From Oscillospiraceae bacterium (GTDB taxonomy: Bacteria; Bacillota; Clostridia; Saccharofermentanales; Saccharofermentanaceae), in contig CADAKH010000008.1 of assembly GCA_902788505.1 (NCBI GenBank), positions 16,870 through 80,869 of the forward strand: a stretch of DNA of 64,000 nt. The letters run 5' to 3'. Position 1 is the stretch's first letter. Every line of letters starts with the position of its first letter. This document shows positions 1 through 7,895 of this stretch, one piece after another. The notes beneath the pieces were generated by a model, which had not been told where the DNA came from, did no database searches, and saw only the letters and a list, made by a program, of their open reading frames with translations. The position numbers and the translations under genes were made by a program.

Positions 1-8
1 TCTGACAT
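1..8 (-). CDS. 5' end of a gene cut off by the window edge
   Basis: On the minus strand an ATG lies at 8-6, five bases after a GGAGG ribosome site (18-14), and a good promoter lies just upstream (41-69). Only the first two codons and part of a third are inside the window, so the product cannot be named. It follows the folB-folK fusion in the same direction but appears to have its own promoter. Confidence 0.5.
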
Positions 9-40
9 AAATTCCTCCATCTTCTCTTATGTGACGCTTA

Positions 41-69
41 ATTATAAACTCTGGTACCCGATAACTCAA
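41..69 (-). promoter_or_regulatory. Sigma-A type promoter for the gene at the left edge
   Basis: Read on the minus strand, TTGAGT (69-64) and TATAAT (46-41) are separated by exactly 17 bases. The promoter lies directly after the stop codon of the folB-folK fusion and about 33 bases before the next start codon, so the partial gene at the edge can be transcribed independently of the folate genes. Confidence 0.6.
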
Positions 70-906
70 TTATTCTCTCTTCCGATATAGGGACACTTCT
101 TTGTCATCAGGATGTTCTAAGTCCACATCTTTGATATCTCTGAGCGGCACCGTAACAAAAGATCTCAGATGCCATCTCGGATGAGGTATTGTCAGCTCAG
201 GCTTCATTATCACCTCATCACCGTAAAAAATAATGTCGATATCGATCGTCCTGGGTCCCCAGTGGATATCCCTTGTCCTCAAAAGATCATTCTCTATAAC
301 ATGGATCTTATCTAGCAGTTCAAAAGGCTCAATATCCGTGTAGAATCCGACACAGGTATTGAGGAAATACGGCTGGTCCTCAAGTCCTACCGGCTCTGTC
401 TCATAGAGTGAGGCATATTTGAAGCCTTCGGTACCTGGAAGCTTTCTGAGAGCTTCTTCCGCTGCCGTGATATTGGCTTCCCTATCACCCAGATTGCTTC
501 CGAGAGAAAGGATAACGAACTCTTTGCGGCGTCTTTCTATTGTTACCTTCATCGTTTCGAAAATGCCTTTCACCGGTGCTTCAGGCTTTGATACGGTAAC
601 AATGACCTTACCGATCTTTTTGTCAGCACTAAGAACCCCGTCAGAGATCTTCTGCGCAAGGCACTCAATAAGATTGCCGCAGTCTTCGTTAACTATCTGT
701 TTCGTGATATCGTAGATCTTCGAATAATCAACGGTATCTTCCAATTCATCAGTGTAACAGCCCCTGATCCTGTCAACGAAAATATCAAGAGATACGACAA
801 ATATCTGGCCGTCAGCCTTTTCGAAATCGAAACAGCCGGTATGCCCTTCAAATTCCATGTTTGACAGAGTTATCTTATCCAATCCTAATATCCTCTCGAA
901 AATCAA
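70..906 (-). CDS. folK: Bifunctional dihydroneopterin aldolase / HPPK (FolB-FolK fusion)
   Basis: Two consecutive folate enzymes in one 278-residue chain. Residues 1 to about 125 are FolB, which cleaves dihydroneopterin; the NLIECLAQKI helix and the lysine in VSKPEAPVKG match the family active site. Residues about 129-278 are 6-hydroxymethyl-dihydropterin pyrophosphokinase: LGSNLGDRE, ETEPVGLEDQPYFLN, the HWGPRTIDIDII block and IPHPRWHLR are all present. The start is TTG at 906, overlapping the folP stop as TTGA; the first internal ATG would remove the FolB beta strand. FolB-FolK fusions are known in Firmicutes. Last of three folate genes in the operon. Confidence 0.95.
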   Translation of the reverse strand: MIFERILGLDKITLSNMEFEGHTGCFDFEKADGQIFVVSLDIFVDRIRGCYTDELEDTVDYSKIYDITKQIVNEDCGNLIECLAQKISDGVLSADKKIGKVIVTVSKPEAPVKGIFETMKVTIERRRKEFVILSLGSNLGDREANITAAEEALRKLPGTEGFKYASLYETEPVGLEDQPYFLNTCVGFYTDIEPFELLDKIHVIENDLLRTRDIHWGPRTIDIDIIFYGDEVIMKPELTIPHPRWHLRSFVTVPLRDIKDVDLEHPDDKEVSLYRKRE

Positions 907-1784
907 AGATTTGCAAATGCGTAGAACGAGCTGTCGAACAGATCAAGTATCTGTCTTGAAGCAGCGACGTTGTGAACTCTTACCATAGCAGCTCCTAAAG
1001 AAGCCGCAGTCATTGAAAGGCCAGCCGTAGCATAATCGAGCGATGCTTCAGTTGCCTGATCTCCGCCCGCGAAAACCCTTGCGTAACGTTTTCTGGATGC
1101 AGCATAAAGAACCGGATATTTGCCCTGAAGTCCCATGGACAACGTAGCTGCCGTAAGTTCGGCATCTTCTGCTCTGTTGGTGCCGAATCCGATTCCAGGA
1201 TCTGTCATGATCATGTCGTCCGGAATGCCTGCCTTTTTTGCTATCTCAACGCTCTCTGTAAGTTCTTTTACGGCACGTCTGCTGATCGGCTCAAAAGCTA
1301 TCGGGTTCTCACCGTTGGTTCTCTTGTTGAACATCAGGATGGCACCTGTGCCGTTATCTGCAACTAACCTGGCCATCTCAGGATCACCCATGAAACCCGT
1401 GATGTCGTTGATGATGTCGCATCCTGCGGTGATAGCCTCTTTCGCAGTCTGTGACTTAAAAGTATCGACTGAAAGCGGAATATCGAATCTGCTTCTGACT
1501 GCCTCAAGAACAGGGATGAGCCTTGCAAGCTCTTCTTCAGATGAGACCGGAACAGCGTTCGGACCTGTTGCTTCCGCGCCGAGATCGATACAGTCAGCGC
1601 CTTCCCTGATCATGAGCGCACACCTGTCAACGGCAGCATCAACGCTGTTGAATCTTCCGCCGTCTGAGAAAGAATCGGGAGTGACATTGAGAATACCCAT
1701 TATGAGAGTTTTCTTTCCTATCTCAAGCCGGTGGTTGCCGCACCTGTAAATACCGCAATATCTTCCGTCAGTTGCTGCGTTCAT
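903..1784 (-). CDS. folP: Dihydropteroate synthase
   Basis: Condenses hydroxymethyl-dihydropterin pyrophosphate with p-aminobenzoate; the target of sulfonamides. The 293-residue TIM barrel shows the signature MGILNVTPDSFSDGG near residue 29, then IDLGAEATGP, the DTFKS strand, DPGIGFGT and the C-terminal RVHNV phosphate site. The pterin-site segment ASRKRYARVF departs a little from the common SRK(R/S)F form but keeps the SRK core. ATG at 1784 follows AAGGAG. It lies 15 bases after folE and overlaps the next gene, so translation is probably coupled through to the FolB-FolK fusion. Confidence 0.96.
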   Translation of the reverse strand: MNAATDGRYCGIYRCGNHRLEIGKKTLIMGILNVTPDSFSDGGRFNSVDAAVDRCALMIREGADCIDLGAEATGPNAVPVSSEEELARLIPVLEAVRSRFDIPLSVDTFKSQTAKEAITAGCDIINDITGFMGDPEMARLVADNGTGAILMFNKRTNGENPIAFEPISRRAVKELTESVEIAKKAGIPDDMIMTDPGIGFGTNRAEDAELTAATLSMGLQGKYPVLYAASRKRYARVFAGGDQATEASLDYATAGLSMTAASLGAAMVRVHNVAASRQILDLFDSSFYAFANL

Positions 1785-1799
1785 ATTCCTTTATCTCCT

Positions 1800-2420
1800 T
1801 TATACGGAGCGCTGTCTGTTGATCAGAGCGAGCGCTTCGTTTCTGGTCCTGATATCAGATCTGCATCCGCCGCGCATAGCAGATGTAACAGTCTTTGAAC
1901 CGGGCTTTCTGATACCTCTCATCGTCATGCATAGGTGCTCTGCTTCAAGAACGACACATACGGATCTTGCATCAACTGCCTTTTCGATTGCATCGGCAAT
2001 CTCAGACGTGAGCTTCTCCTGAAGCTGCGGCTTTCTTGAGAGCGTATCAACGATCCTTGCAACCTTTGAAAGGCCGAAGATCTTACCGTCCTTGGGGATG
2101 TATACAACATGAGCTTTTCCGTGGAAAGGAAGAAGGTGATGTTCACACATCGAATAGAACGGAATGTCACCAATCAGGATCATCTCGTCATTGCCTTCAC
2201 CGTGGAAAGTCTTGATATCCTTGCTGATATCTCTGTGAAGTCCGGCAAAGACTTCCGCATACATTCTTGCAACTCTCTGGGGAGTCTCCTGAAGACCTTC
2301 TCTGTCAGGATCTTCGCCTATTGCCTCAAGGATCTCTCTTACCGCATGCTCGATCTTGGGAAGATCCATGTTCCGGCGGCTTTCCTCAGGTATAGAGTTA
2401 TCATTATCATAATCGTACAT
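1800..2420 (-). CDS. folE: GTP cyclohydrolase I
   Basis: First committed step of folate synthesis, GTP to dihydroneopterin triphosphate, in a cytosolic decamer. The 206-residue protein carries the zinc and active-site block [19 protein letters not shown], the second zinc cysteine in EAEHLCM, and the signature LSKVARIVD with the TSEIADAI helix. ATG at 2420 follows an AGGGG site. It is 19 bases after the AraC gene and 15 before folP, within one apparent transcription unit. Confidence 0.97.
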   Translation of the reverse strand: MYDYDNDNSIPEESRRNMDLPKIEHAVREILEAIGEDPDREGLQETPQRVARMYAEVFAGLHRDISKDIKTFHGEGNDEMILIGDIPFYSMCEHHLLPFHGKAHVVYIPKDGKIFGLSKVARIVDTLSRKPQLQEKLTSEIADAIEKAVDARSVCVVLEAEHLCMTMRGIRKPGSKTVTSAMRGGCRSDIRTRNEALALINRQRSV

Positions 2421-2439
2421 TTATCTGTTCATCCCCTTC

Positions 2440-3435
2440 TCAAAGGTATTTCTTTCTGTATTCCATGGGTGTCATGCCCATCTGTTTTCTGAAAGCCACG
2501 TTAAATCTCTGCGGAGAAGAGAAACCTGACTGCAGAGAAATAGCGGATACCTTGATCTCGTTATTCTGAAGAAGTTTGCATGCCTTCTCGATCCTCTTCT
2601 TCATCAGGTAGTTCATCGGGCTTATTCCCGTATCGTCTCTGAAAGCACGTGTGAAATAACCCTGACTTAAGAAAACATAAGAAGCAGCTTCGGATACCGT
2701 GATCCCCTGATCGAAATTCTCATCCATATACTGCTTTGCGATAGCCACAAGTTCCTTTGCCTTGCCGTTCTTAACCCTGAGATTCTCTTCCCATTCGCCT
2801 CTGATGGCTCTTGAGAGGATGATCATGAGTTCAACGGTAAGTGTGTGGACCATGAGATCTTTTGCATAGCGGTTCTCGGCTTCCTCGATCACTATGCGCT
2901 CTGCAAGCTGGTTGATCTCCTTCTTCTCGTTGCCCTTGATAACAAAGAAAGGCTGTCTTGTTATGTCGTTATCTTCCGTGATACCGAGATCTGCGAACTT
3001 GAGAAAGCTTTCAAGGGAGATCTTGGCAAGCGAACCCGGGATAGATACGCTCGGGCCTGCGCTGTTGCTCTTTGTCTGAGCATTTTTGTTGGTCTTTCTT
3101 GACTCCTTTGTAAGTTCAAGATCTGATGTGTCATGAACAAAGCCGAAATAGAGATTGAGCATATCGGCTTTGCCGCTCTTTATCAGTATCTTGTGTCTTA
3201 CCAGAGGTCTGATAACAACTACAGCGCCTTTGGTGAGCGTGACTGTCTCACTGCCCAGCACAAGGTCGATCTTGCCTTCTCTCAGATACAGAAGCTCATG
3301 AGAGTTGTGCATGCTGTCATCAGGAAGAGAATCCTTGGTATCGTAAGAATGCTCAAGGCCTTCAATTACGATTGGCACCGAACCTTCCGATAAAAAGACA
3401 TCATCTTCGATTGCAGAAAGAAGCTTGTTGCTCAT
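2440..3435 (-). CDS. AraC-family transcriptional regulator with cupin sensor domain
   Basis: 331 residues. An N-terminal cupin-like sensor (about 15-115, with HELLYLREGKI and a glycine-rich turn) is typical of sugar-responsive AraC proteins. The C-terminal two-helix-turn-helix domain (about 228-331) ends in the family signature GFSSPQRFNVAFRKQMG and MTPMEYRK. It lies between the esterase-like gene (15 bases upstream) and folE (19 bases downstream) in the same unit. By position it probably senses a carbohydrate and may control the esterase-like gene; control of the folate genes by co-transcription is only inferred. The ligand cannot be read from the sequence. Confidence 0.9.
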   Translation of the reverse strand: MSNKLLSAIEDDVFLSEGSVPIVIEGLEHSYDTKDSLPDDSMHNSHELLYLREGKIDLVLGSETVTLTKGAVVVIRPLVRHKILIKSGKADMLNLYFGFVHDTSDLELTKESRKTNKNAQTKSNSAGPSVSIPGSLAKISLESFLKFADLGITEDNDITRQPFFVIKGNEKKEINQLAERIVIEEAENRYAKDLMVHTLTVELMIILSRAIRGEWEENLRVKNGKAKELVAIAKQYMDENFDQGITVSEAASYVFLSQGYFTRAFRDDTGISPMNYLMKKRIEKACKLLQNNEIKVSAISLQSGFSSPQRFNVAFRKQMGMTPMEYRKKYL

Positions 3436-3450
3436 TTAGTTTGTCCTCTT

Positions 3451-5706
3451 TCAGATAAAATTGATCGCGTCGATATAGATCTCGCCGTTACGTTCTTTGT
3501 CCTCGATATAGATCCTCAGGCTGTTGAGTCTGATGGGTCCGTCTTCGGAATAATCAAGCGTTATCGTCTGCCATGTCAGCTGCTGCTTGATCTCGGCTTC
3601 ACCGAAGTCCTCAACGATGAGTTTCTTTTTCTTCTGATCAGGATTGAAGATAGAAAGCTGGATCCTTGATCTTCCATAGATCTCGATCGGTGAGAAGAGC
3701 GAAGCATATTCAAGGCAGGGCTCAAATCCGTAAAGCGACTTGTCTGTCTCATAACGGATCCTGAGAGAAGCACTGCCGGTGAGCTTGTGGATATTATCCT
3801 GGGAGATGATTCCCTTGCCCTTGAAAGTTCTGTACATCTCGAGAGTCTCAAACTCGGAATCAGGTGTTCTCTTACCTACGAATTCAAGGCTGTCGCAATG
3901 CGTAAAGCTGAGATCGGGTGCAAAATATGCAGGATCCCTGTCGAATCTGAAAGGCAGGATCGGAAGATCCTCACCGTTCTTCAGAGTTGCATCATGCGGG
4001 AAAGGTGTGAAGCCGTAAGTGATGGACTGCGGCTCTTCAACATCATCTCTCCAGACCATAACGCACATTCCGTATAGGCTCTTTGCATGTGCCGGATAGA
4101 AGATCCTGTCTTCACCTGCTACGGCAAAGCCTGTGATCTCACCGGATGCATCATTGTAGTTAAGACCGGACCCCAGGTTGCTGAACTTGATGATCCTCTT
4201 GTTGCCTGCGATCTCGATATCATTCGGCTCAGGAGATGATTTGCTCATCTTCGGCGAGAAGTGTGTGCCCAAAGCGATGGTCGCAAGTCTCATGCCGAGA
4301 ATAAAGCTGATAGTCTTATCCGGAAGCAGCATATCGTGCATGCTTACGATTCCGGAAGGCATGCTGAGCATCTTGGTAAATGCCGTGAAATTCTCGTTGA
4401 ACTCAAGCACACTGTACGGATTGTCAAAATCGACATCATCCGGATGCATGGTTACGAAAAGGATCGAAGGCATGACTGAATCGTCATAGACTTCCTTGGG
4501 TTCGAATACTTCTGCAAGAGTCGTAAGAAGACCCATGAGGAAAAGATCGTATCTTTCGAAAAGGAGTTCACCCCTGTCAGGCGAGAAACAGAATCCTCTG
4601 ACAGCGAGATTCTTCAAAGGCGCAAGCTTGGTCCTGTAAAGGATGGACATTCTGTACTTGAGCTTGATGAACTTCTTCTCATCGTCACGTGTGAGCTTGT
4701 CGTCATCCTTCTTGTCGGGAACCATATTGAAATCGAGCTGGCTCGCGGTTGAGAACGAGATATTCTCTTTATGTCCTTTTGCCGAATTAAGAGAACTGTC
4801 ACCTGACGTCGGGAAGTCAATATCAAGCGGCTTGATATCGTCAGGATCCTGACCTTCAAGTCTCTTGATCTCATCCTGCATAGATATATCGATATCTCCG
4901 GATTCGATAGTCTCCTTGTACTCTTCCTTGAGTTCGACGGCCTTCTTCTTTTTCTCGTCGATCTTGAGAAGCTTCTTATAGCCTTCGTCATCAAGATAAA
5001 GGCCTGACTGGATAAGCACGTCCTTCAGTGCTTCTACCCTGTCTAATGCAAAAGGTGCGATCCAGTTAAGAATAGTCGAATCCTTGTAGGAAAGATCAAC
5101 GATACCGACAGGATATGAAATCTGGTCACTCAGGCGGTATGCGAATGCAAATGCGGAAGATGAGACTTCCGAAAGCTTCTGTGTCTCAGTGACTTTGATC
5201 CACTCTTCATTCTTGTAGTATTTCTTCTCTTCTGCCGGATAAACTTCTTCGCCCTCTTCAAGACCTGATCTGACGGGTGAGAAGAATCTCAGATAGTTCA
5301 TTACCTTGCGCTTCAAAGGTGCCTTTGTAGCATTAGCTTCCTTCATCGGGATCGATAGGAAGTCGGAACCTAAGAAGATCCAAACATCGCCGCATCTGAT
5401 ATCTGTCAGCGTAGTCTGATCCGTAAGGCACTTGAACGTGAATGTATAGGCATCGCCTGATGCCTTGTATGGCGGGATAACGAAACTGAACTTACCCTTA
5501 GCCGTTGTCGTAGCCTCACGGCTCAGGATGACACCGTAATCAGTATCCAGCTTACTGACCTTTCGGCCGTCTGTAGGGTCTTTGACTATTTCGAGCGTGA
5601 CAGTAGCACTCGGTGCCGCAACGCCTTCGATCTTAAGTTCTACACCCTGCTGGAATACACATTTGCTCGTGAGCCAGCTGGGCAAAATAATCGGATTAAT
5701 CTGCAT
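3451..5706 (-). CDS. Sialate O-acetylesterase-like protein lacking the catalytic residues
   Basis: 751 residues, no signal peptide. The first 120 residues follow the sialate O-acetylesterase pattern (LPS...FQQG, a beta-sandwich, then GDVWIFLG at 106-113). Family members have GDVWLCSGQSNM here with the serine nucleophile; this protein reads LGSDFL, with Asp at the nucleophile position. The middle block usually reading WYQGESN is FCFSPDRGE, and the C-terminal DIHP block that supplies histidine reads MLLPDK, although the flanking GMRLATIALG helix is kept. The last 150 residues look like a beta-jelly-roll, perhaps carbohydrate binding. It is probably a non-catalytic ligand-binding relative. First gene of the AraC/folate unit. 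Confidence 0.65.
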   Translation of the reverse strand: MQINPIILPSWLTSKCVFQQGVELKIEGVAAPSATVTLEIVKDPTDGRKVSKLDTDYGVILSREATTTAKGKFSFVIPPYKASGDAYTFTFKCLTDQTTLTDIRCGDVWIFLGSDFLSIPMKEANATKAPLKRKVMNYLRFFSPVRSGLEEGEEVYPAEEKKYYKNEEWIKVTETQKLSEVSSSAFAFAYRLSDQISYPVGIVDLSYKDSTILNWIAPFALDRVEALKDVLIQSGLYLDDEGYKKLLKIDEKKKKAVELKEEYKETIESGDIDISMQDEIKRLEGQDPDDIKPLDIDFPTSGDSSLNSAKGHKENISFSTASQLDFNMVPDKKDDDKLTRDDEKKFIKLKYRMSILYRTKLAPLKNLAVRGFCFSPDRGELLFERYDLFLMGLLTTLAEVFEPKEVYDDSVMPSILFVTMHPDDVDFDNPYSVLEFNENFTAFTKMLSMPSGIVSMHDMLLPDKTISFILGMRLATIALGTHFSPKMSKSSPEPNDIEIAGNKRIIKFSNLGSGLNYNDASGEITGFAVAGEDRIFYPAHAKSLYGMCVMVWRDDVEEPQSITYGFTPFPHDATLKNGEDLPILPFRFDRDPAYFAPDLSFTHCDSLEFVGKRTPDSEFETLEMYRTFKGKGIISQDNIHKLTGSASLRIRYETDKSLYGFEPCLEYASLFSPIEIYGRSRIQLSIFNPDQKKKKLIVEDFGEAEIKQQLTWQTITLDYSEDGPIRLNSLRIYIEDKERNGEIYIDAINFI

Positions 5707-5748
5707 CTTCTAAAACCTCATAAAAAGCGAAAATGACTCTATCCGAAT

Positions 5749-5757
5749 ATTATAACA
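5749..5757 (-). promoter_or_regulatory. Extended -10 promoter upstream of the esterase-like gene
   Basis: On the minus strand TGTTATAAT (5757-5749) is an extended -10 element with a perfect TATAAT. No convincing -35 box is seen 17 bases upstream. The start codon at 5706 is about 43 bases downstream, preceded by a GAGG site. Confidence 0.5.
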
Positions 5758-5796
5758 TTAAAAGAAAAATAAATAGAAATTTTGAACGCTTGCTGA

Positions 5797-6573
5797 TCAG
5801 ACGTCGGCAATAAGGACTTCAATACCTTTTGCACGGCATAATTCAACGATCTCAGGGGATGCTCCCGAATCCGTAACAAGATAATCGATCCTGTCGGCTG
5901 GAATGAAGGATGATGCTGAATCGGCACCGAGCTTAGTGGAGTCGATAAGCGCAACTATCTTTTTCGCGCGGTCGGCACAAAGTCTCTTGAGCTCAAGTTC
6001 AAAGAAATTATCACCTGAAAGGCCTGCATCCGCAGAAAAACCGTTTCCGGAAACGAAATAAAACTCTGCTGAAAGCCTGCCGATCATCTCCTTCGACGAA
6101 AGCCCTTCAATAGCACCTGAATGGGGTCTTAACATTCCGCCGAGAATAATGATCGACTTGAAATTGCTGTTGCGCTGAAGCTCCATAGCAGTATGGATAC
6201 CGTTGGTGATGACCGTTACGTCCTTAACCTTCTTGAGATAAGGGATCATGTGAAAAGTTGTCGAACTCGCATCCATAAAAATGGAGTTGCCGCTTCCTAC
6301 GAGCGTTGCAGCCTTAGCACCTATGGCATTCTTAAGATCCACATGTGTGACGGCTCTGACCATATAGTTCTCGCCGCTGTAGGAAGGCATCTTGTGAGGA
6401 AGCTTTATTCCGCCGTGAAATCTCACGATCGCGCCCTCACGCTCAAGTGCTCTGATATCAGTTCTGATGGTTGCGCCGGTAACGCCAAGCCTTGTAGAAA
6501 GGACGGTCGTATTGATCTCGCCCTCTTCTTCCAAAATATCCAGGATCTGTTTTCGTCTGTCAGGAATTATCAT
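5797..6573 (-). CDS. DeoR/GlpR-family transcriptional regulator
   Basis: 258 residues with the standard DeoR layout. The N-terminal winged helix (1-57) contains RRKQILDIL and TVLSTRLGVTGATIRTDIRAL, followed by the FHGG turn. The C-terminal sugar-phosphate sensor (about 75-230) has the MDASSTTFHMIPYL and VITNGIHTAMEL strands and the DSTKLG segment. Such proteins usually repress sugar-uptake genes and are released by a phosphorylated sugar. No transport operon is adjacent, so the target is unknown. The ATG at 6573 has only a weak ribosome site. Confidence 0.9.
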   Translation of the reverse strand: MIIPDRRKQILDILEEEGEINTTVLSTRLGVTGATIRTDIRALEREGAIVRFHGGIKLPHKMPSYSGENYMVRAVTHVDLKNAIGAKAATLVGSGNSIFMDASSTTFHMIPYLKKVKDVTVITNGIHTAMELQRNSNFKSIIILGGMLRPHSGAIEGLSSKEMIGRLSAEFYFVSGNGFSADAGLSGDNFFELELKRLCADRAKKIVALIDSTKLGADSASSFIPADRIDYLVTDSGASPEIVELCRAKGIEVLIADV

Positions 6574-6626
6574 TCCAAGATATTATCAAGTGAAAATCAG
6601 TTAGTCAAATCCTTTTCACTTCAGGC

Positions 6627-7616
6627 TTACATTTGAAAGTGCTGATAGTCCTTCGGGCTCGACCAGCTCCCGCCCCAAGTCCATCCGTAATCGATGAAAA
6701 GTTCGTATGCCCTGTCGGATGTGGTTATCATGTGATCGCCGTCATATCTGTCGTAAACATAATCAGATGCATTGTCATGAGAATAGTGGGCATCACCGTC
6801 AGAATCGTATGTTACATAAGGATTCTGCTGCGGGTTGATGTCTATCGCCCTGCCAAGAGCATGCTTTGAAAGATTACCTGAACCTGTTGCAGTCCTGTAG
6901 CAGAAACACGAAGTGTTATTGGCTTCAATCGAATACCAGTCCGAATCATCGGGATCTCCTGACCAGTAGTCATCGATAAGGCGCATAGAATATATCTCGT
7001 ATCCCTCTTCACAAAGGGTCTGGAATATATCCAGAACATCTGAAACGACAAGTTCATTTACTATCATTTCACCAACCTGGTAATCCCCGTCAAAATTGAT
7101 ATGAAGCATTTTGAGATATCTGAGATCACTCAGATCTATATTATCGTTATCGACAAAAGACTGTCCGTATATGCGGTCATATACGCTGTCGCCTTCTTCT
7201 ATCTCCTCTGAAGTGAAATACTGTGAAAGATTATCTTCATCGATCTCATCCCTGTTCAAAACTGTTCCCGCACTGTATCCTCTGATACTAGTCAGCTTCT
7301 CGGGTTCAGGCTCAGGTGTCGGTGAAGGCTCTTCTGTCGGTGTGGGTTCAGGCGTAGTCTCTGTTGTTTCTTCAGTTGTCTCAGAAGTCTCGAGAGCCGT
7401 TGTCTCTGAAGTAACAGAAGTAGTACTTACAACATCCGTCATGCTTTCAAGTGAAATGTCAGTTGCTTCTGTCATTCCTGCCGACAACAGTTTATTCTCG
7501 TCACCGCTCCGCGAAAACTTAATGACAAAGATTATCGTTCCGCCTACAACTATGCACATTCCTGCAATAAGAAGTGCCGTGATAATATTTTCTCTGCGCT
7601 TTCGTTTCTCCGACAA
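6627..7616 (-). CDS. Membrane-anchored M15-family D,D-/L,D-peptidase
   Basis: A cell-wall peptidase with a short basic N terminus, one transmembrane helix (about residues 10-33), a Ser/Thr/Glu/Pro-rich spacer that should cross the wall, and a C-terminal M15 zinc domain. The zinc ligands are visible: SKHALGRAIDINP gives His and Asp, and KDYQHFQM gives the third, preceded by WTWGG. The family trims peptidoglycan stem peptides. I start it at TTG 7616, seven bases after AGGAG; an upstream TTG at 7649 would add 11 residues but lacks a good ribosome site. No second domain is seen. Confidence 0.85.
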   Translation of the reverse strand: MSEKRKRRENIITALLIAGMCIVVGGTIIFVIKFSRSGDENKLLSAGMTEATDISLESMTDVVSTTSVTSETTALETSETTEETTETTPEPTPTEEPSPTPEPEPEKLTSIRGYSAGTVLNRDEIDEDNLSQYFTSEEIEEGDSVYDRIYGQSFVDNDNIDLSDLRYLKMLHINFDGDYQVGEMIVNELVVSDVLDIFQTLCEEGYEIYSMRLIDDYWSGDPDDSDWYSIEANNTSCFCYRTATGSGNLSKHALGRAIDINPQQNPYVTYDSDGDAHYSHDNASDYVYDRYDGDHMITTSDRAYELFIDYGWTWGGSWSSPKDYQHFQM

Positions 7617-7725
7617 TTTTCTGCTCCTCAATGAAAATGAAGATTTCAAAACTTACCGCTCAATATTAACACACGTTTCCGATTTTGCTATTATCTGTCT
7701 CTCATTATGATATTTGTTGCCAAAG

Positions 7726-7734
7726 TGTTATAAT
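7726..7734 (+). promoter_or_regulatory. Extended -10 promoter of tRNA-Leu
   Basis: TGTTATAAT is an extended -10 with perfect TATAAT, ending 12 bases before the mature tRNA. A -35 box is weak, with TTATGA at 7705-7710 the best candidate. Confidence 0.6.
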
Positions 7735-7746
7735 GGTCGCCGATAA

Positions 7747-7831
<85 letters not shown>

Positions 7832-7840
7832 ATTCAAATG

Positions 7841-7874
7841 AATAGAGGCTGTCCCATCAGAGACAGCCTCTATT
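7841..7874. terminator. Bidirectional terminator between tRNA-Leu and the surface-protein gene
   Basis: A perfect 13-base-pair hairpin: AATAGAGGCTGTC (7841-7853) and its complement (7862-7874) around an 8-base loop, with AT-rich flanks on both sides. It lies between converging transcription units. Its GGCTGTC core recurs in other terminators of the window. Confidence 0.8.
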
Positions 7875-7895
7875 TAATTTCAGTTAAAATCCCGA

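Noticed and set aside
1135..1749. A 204-codon plus-strand open frame
   Set aside because: Mirror of folP with low-complexity Ser/Ala/Leu composition and no ribosome site.
7111..7710. A 199-codon plus-strand frame rich in Val, Ser and Gly
   Set aside because: Antisense to the Thr/Glu/Pro linker of the M15 peptidase; the composition follows from that repeat.
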